DNA from: Mariniphaga sediminis
GTDB lineage: Bacteria > Bacteroidota > Bacteroidia > Bacteroidales > Prolixibacteraceae
Assembly: GCF_003573545.1 (NCBI RefSeq)
Contig: NZ_QWET01000011.1
Coordinates: 117,080-181,079 of the forward strand
DNA length: 64,000 bases
Direction: 5' to 3'
The translations under genes and the position numbers were made by a program. Of this stretch, positions 16,377-24,166 are shown in pieces. The notes below the pieces were generated by a model. The model searched no databases. It was not told where the DNA came from and saw only the letters and a list, made by a program, of their open reading frames with translations. Numbering within the stretch: the stretch's first letter is position 1; each line of letters starts with the position of its first letter.

Positions 16377-16600
16377 CCATTTCAAAATACGATATCGTTT
16401 AACATTACGTGCAGTACCGCCGAAAAAATGAGAATCGAAATATATGATATGTTGGGTAATACAATGAAAACAACAGAGGTTTCATTAATTAGCGGAGAGA
16501 ACCTGCATACTGTCAAAACGGAAGATTTAACGCCGGGTGTTTATACCTATCGGTTAATGGGAAAAAGAACCTGATAATTGGTAAAGTCGTTAAAGATTAA
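16377..16600 (+). pseudogene. Remnant of a T9SS-secreted protein (C-terminal sorting domain, frameshifted)
   Basis: The frame reads PFQNTISFNIT, then IEIYDMLGNTMKTTEV and LTPGVYTYRLMGK, which is the pattern of a type A T9SS sorting domain. It then runs into TGA at 16572. If one A is restored in the run at 16562-16566, the reading continues NLIIGKVVKD and ends at TAA 16598-16600, exactly how such domains usually finish. The upstream body of the protein is missing: only noncoding sequence and the palindromic element separate it from the UDP-glucuronate decarboxylase gene. This is therefore a decayed 3' fragment, or the single-base gap could be a sequence error in a fragment already lacking its 5' part. 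Confidence 0.75.
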
Positions 16601-16617
16601 GTTTGTCCGTTTCCAGC

Positions 16618-16647
16618 ACTCCCTCCTCGTAGCTGCGAGGAGGGAGT
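16618..16647. repeat. GC-rich hairpin between convergent genes
   Basis: ACTCCCTCCTCG (16618-16629) and CGAGGAGGGAGT (16636-16647) form a perfect 12-bp stem with a 6-base loop. There is no T run on either side, so it is not a canonical intrinsic terminator, but it sits between convergent units (remnant on +, DUF4386 on -). The remainder of 16277-16376 and 16648-16701 shows nothing I can identify. Confidence 0.6.
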
Positions 16648-16701
16648 TGTATGGTAAATTTCCCAAATGTCGGGTCACCCGGTGCATCTGTGGGGCACAA
16701 G

Positions 16702-17412
16702 TTATTTTAGCAAAACGGTTGTTTTTACTCCTTTTATCAGTAAGAATAAGCAAAGCGATAATTCTGAAATTACGGCAACCGTAATAACCAGAATCTCACT
16801 TGTTGAGGCAAGTTCCGGAAAAAGGAAGTTGACTACACAGTCGATTAAATAGCTGATTCCGGCAGCAACTACTAAAGCCCCCAGCCATTTGGGGAAATAT
16901 TCGGCTCGGAAAATCAGGTGGCCAAGAAATATACAACTGATCCCGAAAAATACGCCACTAATCAGGTAGCCATACGAATGGGCATTCAGAAAAAGAAGCG
17001 AGAGTGCGTTTAGCTGCTCGCCTGAAAAGCTGCTGAGGTAATCCCCTTCGCCTAAAAGGAGTAATGGCAAATAAAAGTTCAGCAGGTTGATGCCAATCAC
17101 GGTAGCCTGCGCCAGCCTGAAAAAGGCTGCCAGCATGGAAAGCCCCTGGTTGACAGGCTTTAAAAGCAGATATAACAGCAGGGCAACTCCCACATCGCTC
17201 ATAACCATGACCAAATCGCTGATAAAACCCACCCGAAATAAAAAGGAATGGGTTGTAATGTTACCTGCAGTTGCTGCGGCGTCTCCCGGGACAATGATTC
17301 CCGAACGGACAAACATCTCGCTAAATAACCCCGATATTATAATTATCAGGTATAAAATGCCGGCAGTCCGGGCATTGGTTTTCATAATTTGGAGTGATTG
17401 CATTGTTTTCAT
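16702..17412 (-). CDS. DUF4386 family multi-pass membrane protein
   Basis: This 236-residue protein is almost wholly hydrophobic, with about six transmembrane helices (LYLIIIISGLFSEMFV, VGVALLLYLLLKPV, LLNFYLPLLLLG, YLISGVFFGISCIFLG, LGALVVAAGISYLI, and a last helix near the C-terminus). The N-terminal RTAGILYLIIIISG, the IVPGDAAATAGNI loop and the LFRVGFISDL segment are diagnostic of DUF4386. Its function is unknown. A second ATG ten codons in (MKTNARTAG) is an alternative start. It lies downstream of the DUF4249 gene with an 18-base gap. A second, divergent DUF4386 gene is on the other side of the TonB receptor (20751-21452). Confidence 0.88.
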   Translation of the reverse strand: MKTMQSLQIMKTNARTAGILYLIIIISGLFSEMFVRSGIIVPGDAAATAGNITTHSFLFRVGFISDLVMVMSDVGVALLLYLLLKPVNQGLSMLAAFFRLAQATVIGINLLNFYLPLLLLGEGDYLSSFSGEQLNALSLLFLNAHSYGYLISGVFFGISCIFLGHLIFRAEYFPKWLGALVVAAGISYLIDCVVNFLFPELASTSEILVITVAVISELSLCLFLLIKGVKTTVLLK

Positions 17413-17430
17413 AACATTTAATTTTATAGT

Positions 17431-18225
17431 TTACTTTGAAATAATCAGGGTATCGCGGCTAATGGTATAGGCGCCAAAATAGCCGAGTGCGCCGTTTGAC
17501 AGGTTGGTAATTGGATTGGAAGGACTTGCATTGCCAATCATTCCATCTTCAAAAAGTGAGGATAATGTTCGGTAGTAGTCATAAGTAGATTTTGCTAAAG
17601 TTTGCAACTCAATTACAACCGTATCCTGTTCAAAGAACTGCTCATTATCCCACTGCATCGAAATTTTATTCCCATCTACAAAGGCATCGTCAAACACATA
17701 CAAAACCTTTTCCTGGTTGGTGGAATCATTCATTTTCGACACTTTCAGCCGGTAATAGTTTTTGGTAGCAGCAGGGTCGGAGAGGTGTGCGCTAACCAGG
17801 TAGCCCCCCGAAAATTCCATGTAATCCGGGGTCGGTTCCGTTGAAGTGGAATCAATGCCAACTTTATGGGGCATTTCCACACTTCCGGTGTAGTTTTCCC
17901 CTTCAATTTCGACATTTAAAATATACCCGACTCCTTCCATTCCCATTGAATTTATGATGTAGGTGCCCGGACTGGTTTCTTCAAGCAGAACCGGGTTTCC
18001 CGAATTTTCGGTTACGGTAACAACGGCACCTGAACCTGGCAGATAATTCCCCGGCTCGAAATAGTCGGTCGATTTGGATACTTTAACAACAATGGAGTCG
18101 CTGACTGTTGCATCGATAACCCATTTGGGGTCTATAGAATCAAGGTCAATTTCAATAACATCCTGACATGCGGAAATGAGAACGATTAAACTAAATATAA
18201 CCGTGAGTTTTTTAATTGGTTTCAT
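17431..18225 (-). CDS. DUF4249 family lipoprotein, partner of the TonB-dependent receptor
   Basis: This 264-residue protein has a lipoprotein signal (LTVIFSLIVLISACQD, lipidated Cys at about residue 20). The mature start IEIDLDSIDPKWVIDATVSD and the later GAVVTVTEN, YTGSVEMP and DYYRTLSS segments fit DUF4249. Genes of this family almost always sit beside a TonB-dependent receptor with a carboxypeptidase-like N-terminal domain, as here (5-base gap to the receptor stop upstream). It is presumably an outer-membrane accessory to that transporter. The ligand is unknown. Confidence 0.9.
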   Translation of the reverse strand: MKPIKKLTVIFSLIVLISACQDVIEIDLDSIDPKWVIDATVSDSIVVKVSKSTDYFEPGNYLPGSGAVVTVTENSGNPVLLEETSPGTYIINSMGMEGVGYILNVEIEGENYTGSVEMPHKVGIDSTSTEPTPDYMEFSGGYLVSAHLSDPAATKNYYRLKVSKMNDSTNQEKVLYVFDDAFVDGNKISMQWDNEQFFEQDTVVIELQTLAKSTYDYYRTLSSLFEDGMIGNASPSNPITNLSNGALGYFGAYTISRDTLIISK

Positions 18226-18230
18226 TGCGA

Positions 18231-20573
18231 TTAAAATTTAAAATTGTAAGTAACGGATGGAATCATTTGGAACAGGGACAGGCGGACAGCTTCTGTTTGA
18301 GCCGGATTATTTTCGTTTTCCCGGAAGGTGATGGAAAAAGCATTTCGCCTTCCATACGCATTGTAGATGGAGAAATTCCAGCTCGATTCAAACCTTCTTT
18401 TCTTTTTGGGCGTGTAAGTGGCGCCAACATCCAAACGGTGGTAATCGGGCATCCGGTAGCCGTTTCGTTTGGTGTAAACCGGAACGGTAAAGCCGTCCAC
18501 CCTATATTTCCCGCTGGGGAATGTAACCGCATTTCCGGTGTTAAAAACCCAGTTGCCCGATACATTCCACTTTTCATTTAACTGGTACATAGCCACCACC
18601 GAAATGTCGTGTGTGCGATCCTGCTTTGCCGGGAACCAGTCATCGTTGTCAATTGCCGGCATCGATTTTTCGGTTCTGGAGAGCGTGTAACCCAACCAGC
18701 CGGTGAGTTTTCCCGTACGTTTTTTAATGTAAAGTTCTGCACCATAAGCACGGCCTTTCCCAAAAACCAGTTGCGATTCCACATTTTTATTCAGCAAAAT
18801 TTCTGCTCCGTTCTGGTAATCAATCTGGTTTTTCAGGCTTTTATAATAGACCTCCACCGATGTTTCAAACATGTTTTTGTTGAAGTTTCGAAAGAACCCG
18901 GCTGCCAGTTGGTCGGCAATTTCGGGCTTAACATTTTTGCTGCTCGGAATCCAGACATCGGTAGGAAGCGATGCTGACGAGTTCGACAGCAAATGTACGT
19001 ATTGGGTATTTCGTGCATACGAAAACTTGACTGAGTTCTGTTTGTTCAGCATAAAATTGAAGGTTGCCCGTGGTTCAAGTGCGGTATATTTTTGAACGAT
19101 ATCGCCTTGGGAGAAAAATTCCGTATTTGTGATTTCGTCGGCTGCATTGTATGTGAAAACAGTATCCGGACCAACTGCCATAAAACCGGAATACCGCAAA
19201 CCGTATGTTACATTAAAATGATCGGAAATATTCAATTCGTGCGAGATGTAAGCGGCGCCTTCAAAAGCCTGTTTCTGTCCCATAAATACAGAATTGAATA
19301 CATCATTGTTTTCTGCATCTATTTCACCCGGACTGTAGGTGTGGTAAATAGCATTAAATCCGAACTTCAGTGTGTTGTTTGTGTTGATGTAGTACTGAAA
19401 ATCTTCTTTCCAGTTCAAATCCCTGATGTCAGACTGAATGTAAATCATGTTGTTCGAGAAATTGTACCCAAATCCGTAATCGTAGTTGCTGTAAATAAGG
19501 GAACTGTTCAGGAACAGGCGGTTGTTAAACACATGGTTCCAGCGGAAGGTTCCGGTTTTATTTCCCCATTTCAGGGCAAACAGGTCTTCGATGTTAAACA
19601 CGTCGCGGCCAAAATATCCCGATAAATAAATGCGGTTGTTGTCGTTTATTTTGTAATTGGCTTTGGCATTCAAATCGTAGAAATAGAGATCCGTTTTTTG
19701 CCGGGTTCTGTTTTTTGAGAATATAAGAAACATATCAGCGTAACTCCTTCTACCGGAGATAATAAAAGAGCCTTTATCTTTTTTTATGGGCGATTCAAGG
19801 GTTAAACGGGAAGACAATAACCCCAGTCCTCCCGACATGGCAAACTTTTTGGAATTGCCATCATTCATTTGAATGTCAAGGATGGAAGATAAGCGGCCGC
19901 CATAATTTGCCGGCGCATTTCCTTTATACAATTCGATATCTTTAATGGCATCGGAATTAAATACCGAGAAAAACCCCATTAAATGTGATGCGCTGTAAAC
20001 CGGTGCTTCATCCAGAATAATCAGGTTTTGGTCGGCGCCGCCACCCCGTACATAAAACCCGGTGGTTCCTTCGGTTCCTGAGCTTACGCCGGGCAAGAGC
20101 TGAATGGTTTTCAGAATATCCTGTTCCCCCAGAATAACGGGAATCACTTTGGTTTCCCTGGGGTTAAGTTTGGTAACTCCCATTTGTGCCTTGCGGATAT
20201 TTTTGTCCTCCGCTTCACTTCGAATGACAATTTCATCCATTTCTGCAGAAGCCGGGTGCAATTCGATATTTTTAGTACTATCGGACAGAAGTTCTGTGGG
20301 AACCGAAATATTCTCATAGCCGATGTACGAATACCGAACTGTGTAGTTCCCTTTGGGTATTGTGAGCGAATAAAATCCATAGGAATTGGTTGCTGTACCG
20401 GTTTTCAGTTCCTCCACATAAATGGTGGAGCCAATCAGTCCTTCGCCTGTTTCAGCGCTTTTCACATAGCCGCTTATGGTTATGTTGTCATCCGCAAAAA
20501 CGGGAGCGGTTGATGTCAGCAGCAACATGAAGATTAAGAGTAATTTGTTTTCTGTTTGTAACATTGTTTTCAT
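18231..20573 (-). CDS. TonB-dependent outer-membrane receptor with carboxypeptidase-like N-terminal domain
   Basis: I chose the ATG at 20573 (MKTMLQTENKLLLIFMLLL), which begins a clear signal peptide ending ...APVFADD; the open frame extends 33 codons further without a signal. About 780 residues. A CarboxypepD_reg-like domain (ISGYVKSAETGEGLIGSTIY, about 25-105) is followed by a plug domain (KTIQLLPGVSSGTEGTTGFY, VRGGGADQNLIILDEAPVY). A long beta-barrel then ends SVTYNFKF with a terminal aromatic residue. Receptors of this shape take up siderophores, metal complexes or peptides; there is no SusD partner, only DUF4249. No STN domain and no sigma/FecR genes are adjacent, so surface signalling is not indicated. 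Confidence 0.93.
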   Translation of the reverse strand: MKTMLQTENKLLLIFMLLLTSTAPVFADDNITISGYVKSAETGEGLIGSTIYVEELKTGTATNSYGFYSLTIPKGNYTVRYSYIGYENISVPTELLSDSTKNIELHPASAEMDEIVIRSEAEDKNIRKAQMGVTKLNPRETKVIPVILGEQDILKTIQLLPGVSSGTEGTTGFYVRGGGADQNLIILDEAPVYSASHLMGFFSVFNSDAIKDIELYKGNAPANYGGRLSSILDIQMNDGNSKKFAMSGGLGLLSSRLTLESPIKKDKGSFIISGRRSYADMFLIFSKNRTRQKTDLYFYDLNAKANYKINDNNRIYLSGYFGRDVFNIEDLFALKWGNKTGTFRWNHVFNNRLFLNSSLIYSNYDYGFGYNFSNNMIYIQSDIRDLNWKEDFQYYINTNNTLKFGFNAIYHTYSPGEIDAENNDVFNSVFMGQKQAFEGAAYISHELNISDHFNVTYGLRYSGFMAVGPDTVFTYNAADEITNTEFFSQGDIVQKYTALEPRATFNFMLNKQNSVKFSYARNTQYVHLLSNSSASLPTDVWIPSSKNVKPEIADQLAAGFFRNFNKNMFETSVEVYYKSLKNQIDYQNGAEILLNKNVESQLVFGKGRAYGAELYIKKRTGKLTGWLGYTLSRTEKSMPAIDNDDWFPAKQDRTHDISVVAMYQLNEKWNVSGNWVFNTGNAVTFPSGKYRVDGFTVPVYTKRNGYRMPDYHRLDVGATYTPKKKRRFESSWNFSIYNAYGRRNAFSITFRENENNPAQTEAVRLSLFQMIPSVTYNFKF

Positions 20574-20750
20574 TTTTCTGTTTTTAGTGTTTTGTTTCCA
20601 AAAGCTCCGAGGAGTGTAAAACTGAATCCGCCTGAGTATGAGTATTTCAGTTGTAACGCGGAATGTTGTCAAGCGAGTTGTGTTCCCGGAATTGTTCCGG
20701 TAAAAGCCAGTTTATTTCCTGGGAATGTGTGTTTAAGGACTTTGGGTAAC

Positions 20751-21452
20751 TCAGATGGAAATTGTTTTGTAAATTATTTTGGGTTTTCCTCCCCGCATAA
20801 TCAGCCAAAAGGCAAAACCAATTTCGCCAAATGCCATGGGTACACTGAGTGCCATCTCAGCAGTGGCTATCTGGCTCTCAAATTCGGGATAAAGAAATTT
20901 GGTGCTGTGAACGATGATGTAAGAAACCGCGGCAACAACCAACGTTATCCCCCAGAAGTTGTGGATACTTTTTGATTTCAGAGCCAGAACTCCCAGCAAC
21001 AACAGGTGAAATCCAAAAATTATCAGCCCAAACGACCAGGTGGTTTCAAACGATTCTATAGAGTCCATAATTTGTTCCCCTGACATTTGTACTTCGGTAA
21101 TATTTCCGTTTATAATTTTAAGGACATTTATCAAATGAAACAGGGCGATTCCAAAAATGGACACAAAAATGATTCGCAATGCCGCAGTGAGAAGTGAAAG
21201 CTTTTTATTTTCATTTTTGAAAAAGATGAAGAGCGCCCAGGCAACCACAACATCGCATACGAGAATAAAATACCATCCTGAAACTTCGGTACGGAAGAGC
21301 CCACCGTTTGAAGTTAGATTTTCCGTTGTGGCTTCCGGGTCTCCGGGAACTATAAGCATAGTATGGATAATACCAAAAGTTAATATTGCCGCCGCTGCCA
21401 TAAAAAGTAAGGTGATACCCGCTATTAACGCATACTTTCTGTTGGTTGTCAT
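20751..21452 (-). CDS. DUF4386 family multi-pass membrane protein (second copy)
   Basis: This 233-residue protein has about six transmembrane helices. MTTNRKYALIAGITLLFMAA starts the first, followed by the IVPGDPEATTENL loop that matches the DUF4386 copy at 16702-17412 (IVPGDAAATAGNI). YFILVCDVVVAWALFIFF and LGVLALKSKSIHNFWGITLV are further helices. Its overall identity to the first copy looks low apart from the conserved loop, so the two are not a recent duplication. Five bases separate its start from the stop of the upstream MDR reductase gene, so they are probably co-transcribed. The 177 bases between its stop and the receptor start hold no feature I recognise. Confidence 0.85.
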   Translation of the reverse strand: MTTNRKYALIAGITLLFMAAAAILTFGIIHTMLIVPGDPEATTENLTSNGGLFRTEVSGWYFILVCDVVVAWALFIFFKNENKKLSLLTAALRIIFVSIFGIALFHLINVLKIINGNITEVQMSGEQIMDSIESFETTWSFGLIIFGFHLLLLGVLALKSKSIHNFWGITLVVAAVSYIIVHSTKFLYPEFESQIATAEMALSVPMAFGEIGFAFWLIMRGGKPKIIYKTISI

Positions 21453-21457
21453 TTCAG

Positions 21458-22459
21458 TTAATTTTCTGGTTCAACAATAATTACGACATTTCCTTTTTTA
21501 TGCCCGGAAGCAATGTAGGTGTGTGCTTCGGCCACTTTCTCCAGCGGGTACTGGCGGTCGATAACTGTTTTCAGGCGGCCTTCTTTAAAGATTTCTATCA
21601 ACTCGGCCAACATATTTTTCAGCTCTTTGTCGGAACGCAATCCGGTAGCGGCAAATTTGGCTTTCTTCCTGCTGAAAACAGACGTCCGCATCATTTGTAA
21701 AAGCAGCGAAAACCTGAGTACGGGTGATAGATACAATCCGTCTTCTGTAAGTATATTTTTACTTTTTGAATAGGAGCTTTTCCCGATGGTATCGTAAACC
21801 ACATCGTAAGTTTCTTTTACTTTGGTAAAATCTTTTTTTGTGTAGTCAATAACATGGTCAGCTCCGAGCGATTTTACCAGGCCCACATTCCGGGTGCTGC
21901 TTACACCGGTTACTTCCGCACCAAAATATTTTGCCAGTTGTACGGCAGCGGTTCCCAGGCTCCCGGAGGCCCCGTTAATTAATACTTTTTGCCCGGGTTT
22001 TATTTTGGCTATTTCTTTCAGAAAATTGAACGAAGTTACATGCCCGTCGCCAAAAGTGGCGCCTTCGGCATAAGGCATACTATCAGGCATGGGCAAAATC
22101 ACTCCGTTTTCGGGTATGGTAACATATTCGGCATTAGTGCTAAACCCGAGAGTGGTTTCTCCAAAAACACGATCGCCCGGTTTGAATGTTTTTACATTTT
22201 TACCGGCAGTTTCCACAATTCCGGCAAACCCGGTTCCCGGAACAGGGTGTTTGGGTTTGCGCAGCCCGGTCATTAACCTTGCAAAATAGGGCTTTCCTGT
22301 GCGCATCATACCATCTGCTGTGGTGGCTGACGATGCATTTACTTTTACCAGTACCTCATTTTCTTTGGGGTGTGGTTTGGCCACTTGTCGGATTTTTAGC
22401 ACATCCGGCGCTCCGTATCCTGTGGCAACAATTGCTTTCATCATTTCTTTCATTATCAT
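21458..22459 (-). CDS. Zinc-independent MDR-family NAD(P)H-dependent reductase (quinone oxidoreductase-like)
   Basis: This 333-residue protein is a medium-chain dehydrogenase. The N-terminal GroES-like part begins MKAIVATGYGAPDVLKIRQV and includes PGTGFAGIVETAGKNV and FKPGDRVFGET. The nucleotide-binding domain carries INGASGSLGTAAVQLAK, followed by GAEVTGVSSTRNVGLVKSLG. No cysteine occurs anywhere in the protein, so neither catalytic nor structural zinc ligands are present, which points to a quinone or enal/enone reductase. Several ATGs lie at the start (22459, 22453, 22444, 22441); the last gives MKAIVATG directly. Its promoter region carries a paired GTTCGGAA repeat (22541-22569). Confidence 0.9.
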   Translation of the reverse strand: MIMKEMMKAIVATGYGAPDVLKIRQVAKPHPKENEVLVKVNASSATTADGMMRTGKPYFARLMTGLRKPKHPVPGTGFAGIVETAGKNVKTFKPGDRVFGETTLGFSTNAEYVTIPENGVILPMPDSMPYAEGATFGDGHVTSFNFLKEIAKIKPGQKVLINGASGSLGTAAVQLAKYFGAEVTGVSSTRNVGLVKSLGADHVIDYTKKDFTKVKETYDVVYDTIGKSSYSKSKNILTEDGLYLSPVLRFSLLLQMMRTSVFSRKKAKFAATGLRSDKELKNMLAELIEIFKEGRLKTVIDRQYPLEKVAEAHTYIASGHKKGNVVIIVEPEN

Positions 22460-22540
22460 TTATTTTTATTGTTTGAAATTCTTTTAATTGATTTTCAACG
22501 AAATCATGAAACAAAGGTAGGGGAGGAGGAGCGGCTAAAA

Positions 22541-22569
22541 GTTCGGAAAAACAGTGCAGATGTTCGGAA
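22541..22569. promoter_or_regulatory. Paired direct repeat GTTCGGAA, 21-bp period (candidate AraC operator)
   Basis: GTTCGGAA occurs at 22541-22548 and again at 22562-22569, exactly 21 bp apart, which places both on one face of the helix. It lies 82-110 bp before the earliest start of the MDR reductase. The same spacing and a near-identical core (GTTCGAAA) occur upstream of the DUF1772 gene at 24129-24162. Tandem direct half-sites about two turns apart are the usual AraC-family arrangement, and an AraC gene is close by. Confidence 0.5.
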
Positions 22570-22605
22570 TTATAATTACGGACAAGAAAGTATGAATTTA
22601 TGAAA

Positions 22606-22640
22606 AAGACCTTCAATGTTTTTAAAACATTGAAGGTCTT
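22606..22640 (-). terminator. Intrinsic terminator of the NmrA-like gene
   Basis: A perfect 17-bp inverted repeat (arms 22606-22622 and 22624-22640, core GACCTTCAATG / CATTGAAGGTC) has only one unpaired central base. Read on the - strand it ends in CTTTTTCATAAATT, a T run suited to intrinsic termination. It lies about 50 bases past the stop of the NmrA-like gene. Confidence 0.8.
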
Positions 22641-22691
22641 ACAGGAAAAAGGGCTTACCGCAGGGGAATATTTATTTGTGCCAGGGGCAGG

Positions 22692-23516
22692 TCAGGGGTT
22701 CCAAACCCCGGTTTTTGCGGTTTCTTCGACATATTCAGCAAAATCTTTCGGTTGTCTGGCCAGTATTTTTTCTATGTCGTTGGAGATAATATTGTTGCCT
22801 TTAGCATCAAGTACTTCGGTGAACAGGTAATTGATTAACCAGATATAATCATCCGGAACGCCTGCATCTTTCAACGTTTGGGAGTAGGCAGATAGTGAAA
22901 CCGGGGTAAATTGAATATTTCGGCCTGTGGCGGTTGATATTTCTTTTATTACGTCTTTGAAGGTTAATAAACGGGGCCCGGTCAGTTCGTAGATTTTGCC
23001 GTTGTGTTTTTCATTTAGTAACGTTTCCACAACAACATCAGCAATGTCATCTGTGTCAACATAAGGAACTTTTGTTTCTGGTTTGGGAAGCATTACATGA
23101 CCAGCCAAAATCGGCTCTAAAAAGAAACTTTCGCTAAAGTTCTGGTTAAACCAGTTGGCACGGACAATGGTATAATCCAACCCCGAATGGATAACAACCT
23201 GCTCGCAACGTTCTGCTTCTCTCTCTCCTTTGCCGGAAAGAAGCACTACTTTTTTTGTTCCACTTTTTTGGGCCTGCCTAGTTAACGCTTCGATGGTATC
23301 CGCCGCTCCCGGAACGGCCAAGTCTGGCTGAAAAGTCACATAAACTTTTTCAATCCCGGCCAATGCCGCCTGCCAGGTATTTGAATCTTGCCAGTCGAAT
23401 GGAGGATTGGCATTTCGGGAGCCCACCCGAACCCGATGATTTTTCGATTGAAGTTTTTCTACCACTTTGCGGCCGGTTTTCCCGGTTCCCCCAATTACCA
23501 AAATGTTTGTTTTCAT
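22692..23516 (-). CDS. NmrA-like NAD(P)-binding protein (atypical SDR)
   Basis: This 274-residue protein begins with the dinucleotide motif VIGGTGKTGRKVVEKL (residues 6-21), and VRVGSRNANPPFDW follows in place of a classical acidic residue, which suggests an NADP(H) preference. KVVLLSGKGEREAERCEQ, YTIVRANWFNQNFSE and VDTDDIADVVVETLL are characteristic of the NmrA/YtfG-like (quinone oxidoreductase 2) family. No YxxxK catalytic pair is present at the usual place, as in many atypical SDRs. Members act as NADPH sensors or quinone reductases. It is its own unit with a terminator downstream; 58 bases separate it from the DUF1772 gene. Confidence 0.87.
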   Translation of the reverse strand: MKTNILVIGGTGKTGRKVVEKLQSKNHRVRVGSRNANPPFDWQDSNTWQAALAGIEKVYVTFQPDLAVPGAADTIEALTRQAQKSGTKKVVLLSGKGEREAERCEQVVIHSGLDYTIVRANWFNQNFSESFFLEPILAGHVMLPKPETKVPYVDTDDIADVVVETLLNEKHNGKIYELTGPRLLTFKDVIKEISTATGRNIQFTPVSLSAYSQTLKDAGVPDDYIWLINYLFTEVLDAKGNNIISNDIEKILARQPKDFAEYVEETAKTGVWNP

Positions 23517-23574
23517 AATAACATGTATTTCAAATGAATATTAAATGATTGTGTTTTCTGTTGAAAGGTGTGTG

Positions 23575-24087
23575 TTATAAGGATTTTGAATGGAAAAAAA
23601 TGGCAAGGAGTGAGAACAGAAATGAAAGTACCGCAAATGCAGTTCTGACTAAATGCAGCCTGTTCCATTTTATTTCATAACTGTGCCTGAAAACAGATAG
23701 TTGCCCGGAGTTTAAACTGTTGATGTTTAGCGCGTCAAGTTTATTGTTTAGAGGTACATTCCCAAAAGCTGTTACTCCGAATGTGCCAATGAGGTAAGTC
23801 AGCCCCGCTGAAAATAAGAACCAGAATGAGAACACCGTTTGATATTGTTGCACGGTACTAATAGCCAACAATACCAGGCTTCCAAAAAATATCAGAAAAA
23901 AAGCAGGGTTTAGAATGGCACGGTTAATAGATTGCATGGTTTGCAAGTAGGTGAGAGCGGATACTTTCCGCGTACCTGGAATTACAGATACCGACCATGA
24001 GTAAAAAAATCCTGCAGAGAGGCCGGTCAGTATAACGGCTGTAAAGAGTGTAATTGTTTGTATTGAAATTTCCATATCGTTGCTCAT
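23575..24087 (-). CDS. DUF1772 / anthrone-oxygenase-like membrane protein
   Basis: The ATG at 24087 (MSNDMEISIQTITLFTAV) is preferred to an upstream TTG, giving 170 residues. Four transmembrane helices are apparent: the N-terminal TLFTAVILTGLSAGFFYSWS, then FFLIFFGSLVLLAIS, FWFLFSAGLTYLIGTFG, and a C-terminal VRTAFAVLSFLFSLLAIFF. TRKVSALTYLQTMQSINRAI and NVPLNNKLDALN are characteristic of DUF1772. Some relatives in fungi are anthrone oxygenases, while the bacterial function is unknown. The promoter carries the paired GATTTGTTCGAAA repeat, and the AraC gene is immediately upstream. Confidence 0.85.
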   Translation of the reverse strand: MSNDMEISIQTITLFTAVILTGLSAGFFYSWSVSVIPGTRKVSALTYLQTMQSINRAILNPAFFLIFFGSLVLLAISTVQQYQTVFSFWFLFSAGLTYLIGTFGVTAFGNVPLNNKLDALNINSLNSGQLSVFRHSYEIKWNRLHLVRTAFAVLSFLFSLLAIFFHSKSL

Positions 24088-24128
24088 TAAAAGTTTATGA
24101 GACAAAGATGTGGCTTCCCGCTGTGAGG

Positions 24129-24162
24129 GATTTGTTCGAAAGGGAGTATGATTTGTTCGAAA
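24129..24162. promoter_or_regulatory. Paired direct repeat GATTTGTTCGAAA, 21-bp period (candidate AraC operator)
   Basis: GATTTGTTCGAAA is repeated perfectly at 24129-24141 and 24150-24162. The period is 21 bp, two helical turns. It lies 42-75 bp before the DUF1772 ATG and ends five bases from the stop of the AraC gene. The core GTTCGAAA matches GTTCGGAA at 22541-22569, which has the same period. Confidence 0.6.
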
Positions 24163-24166
24163 AGGA

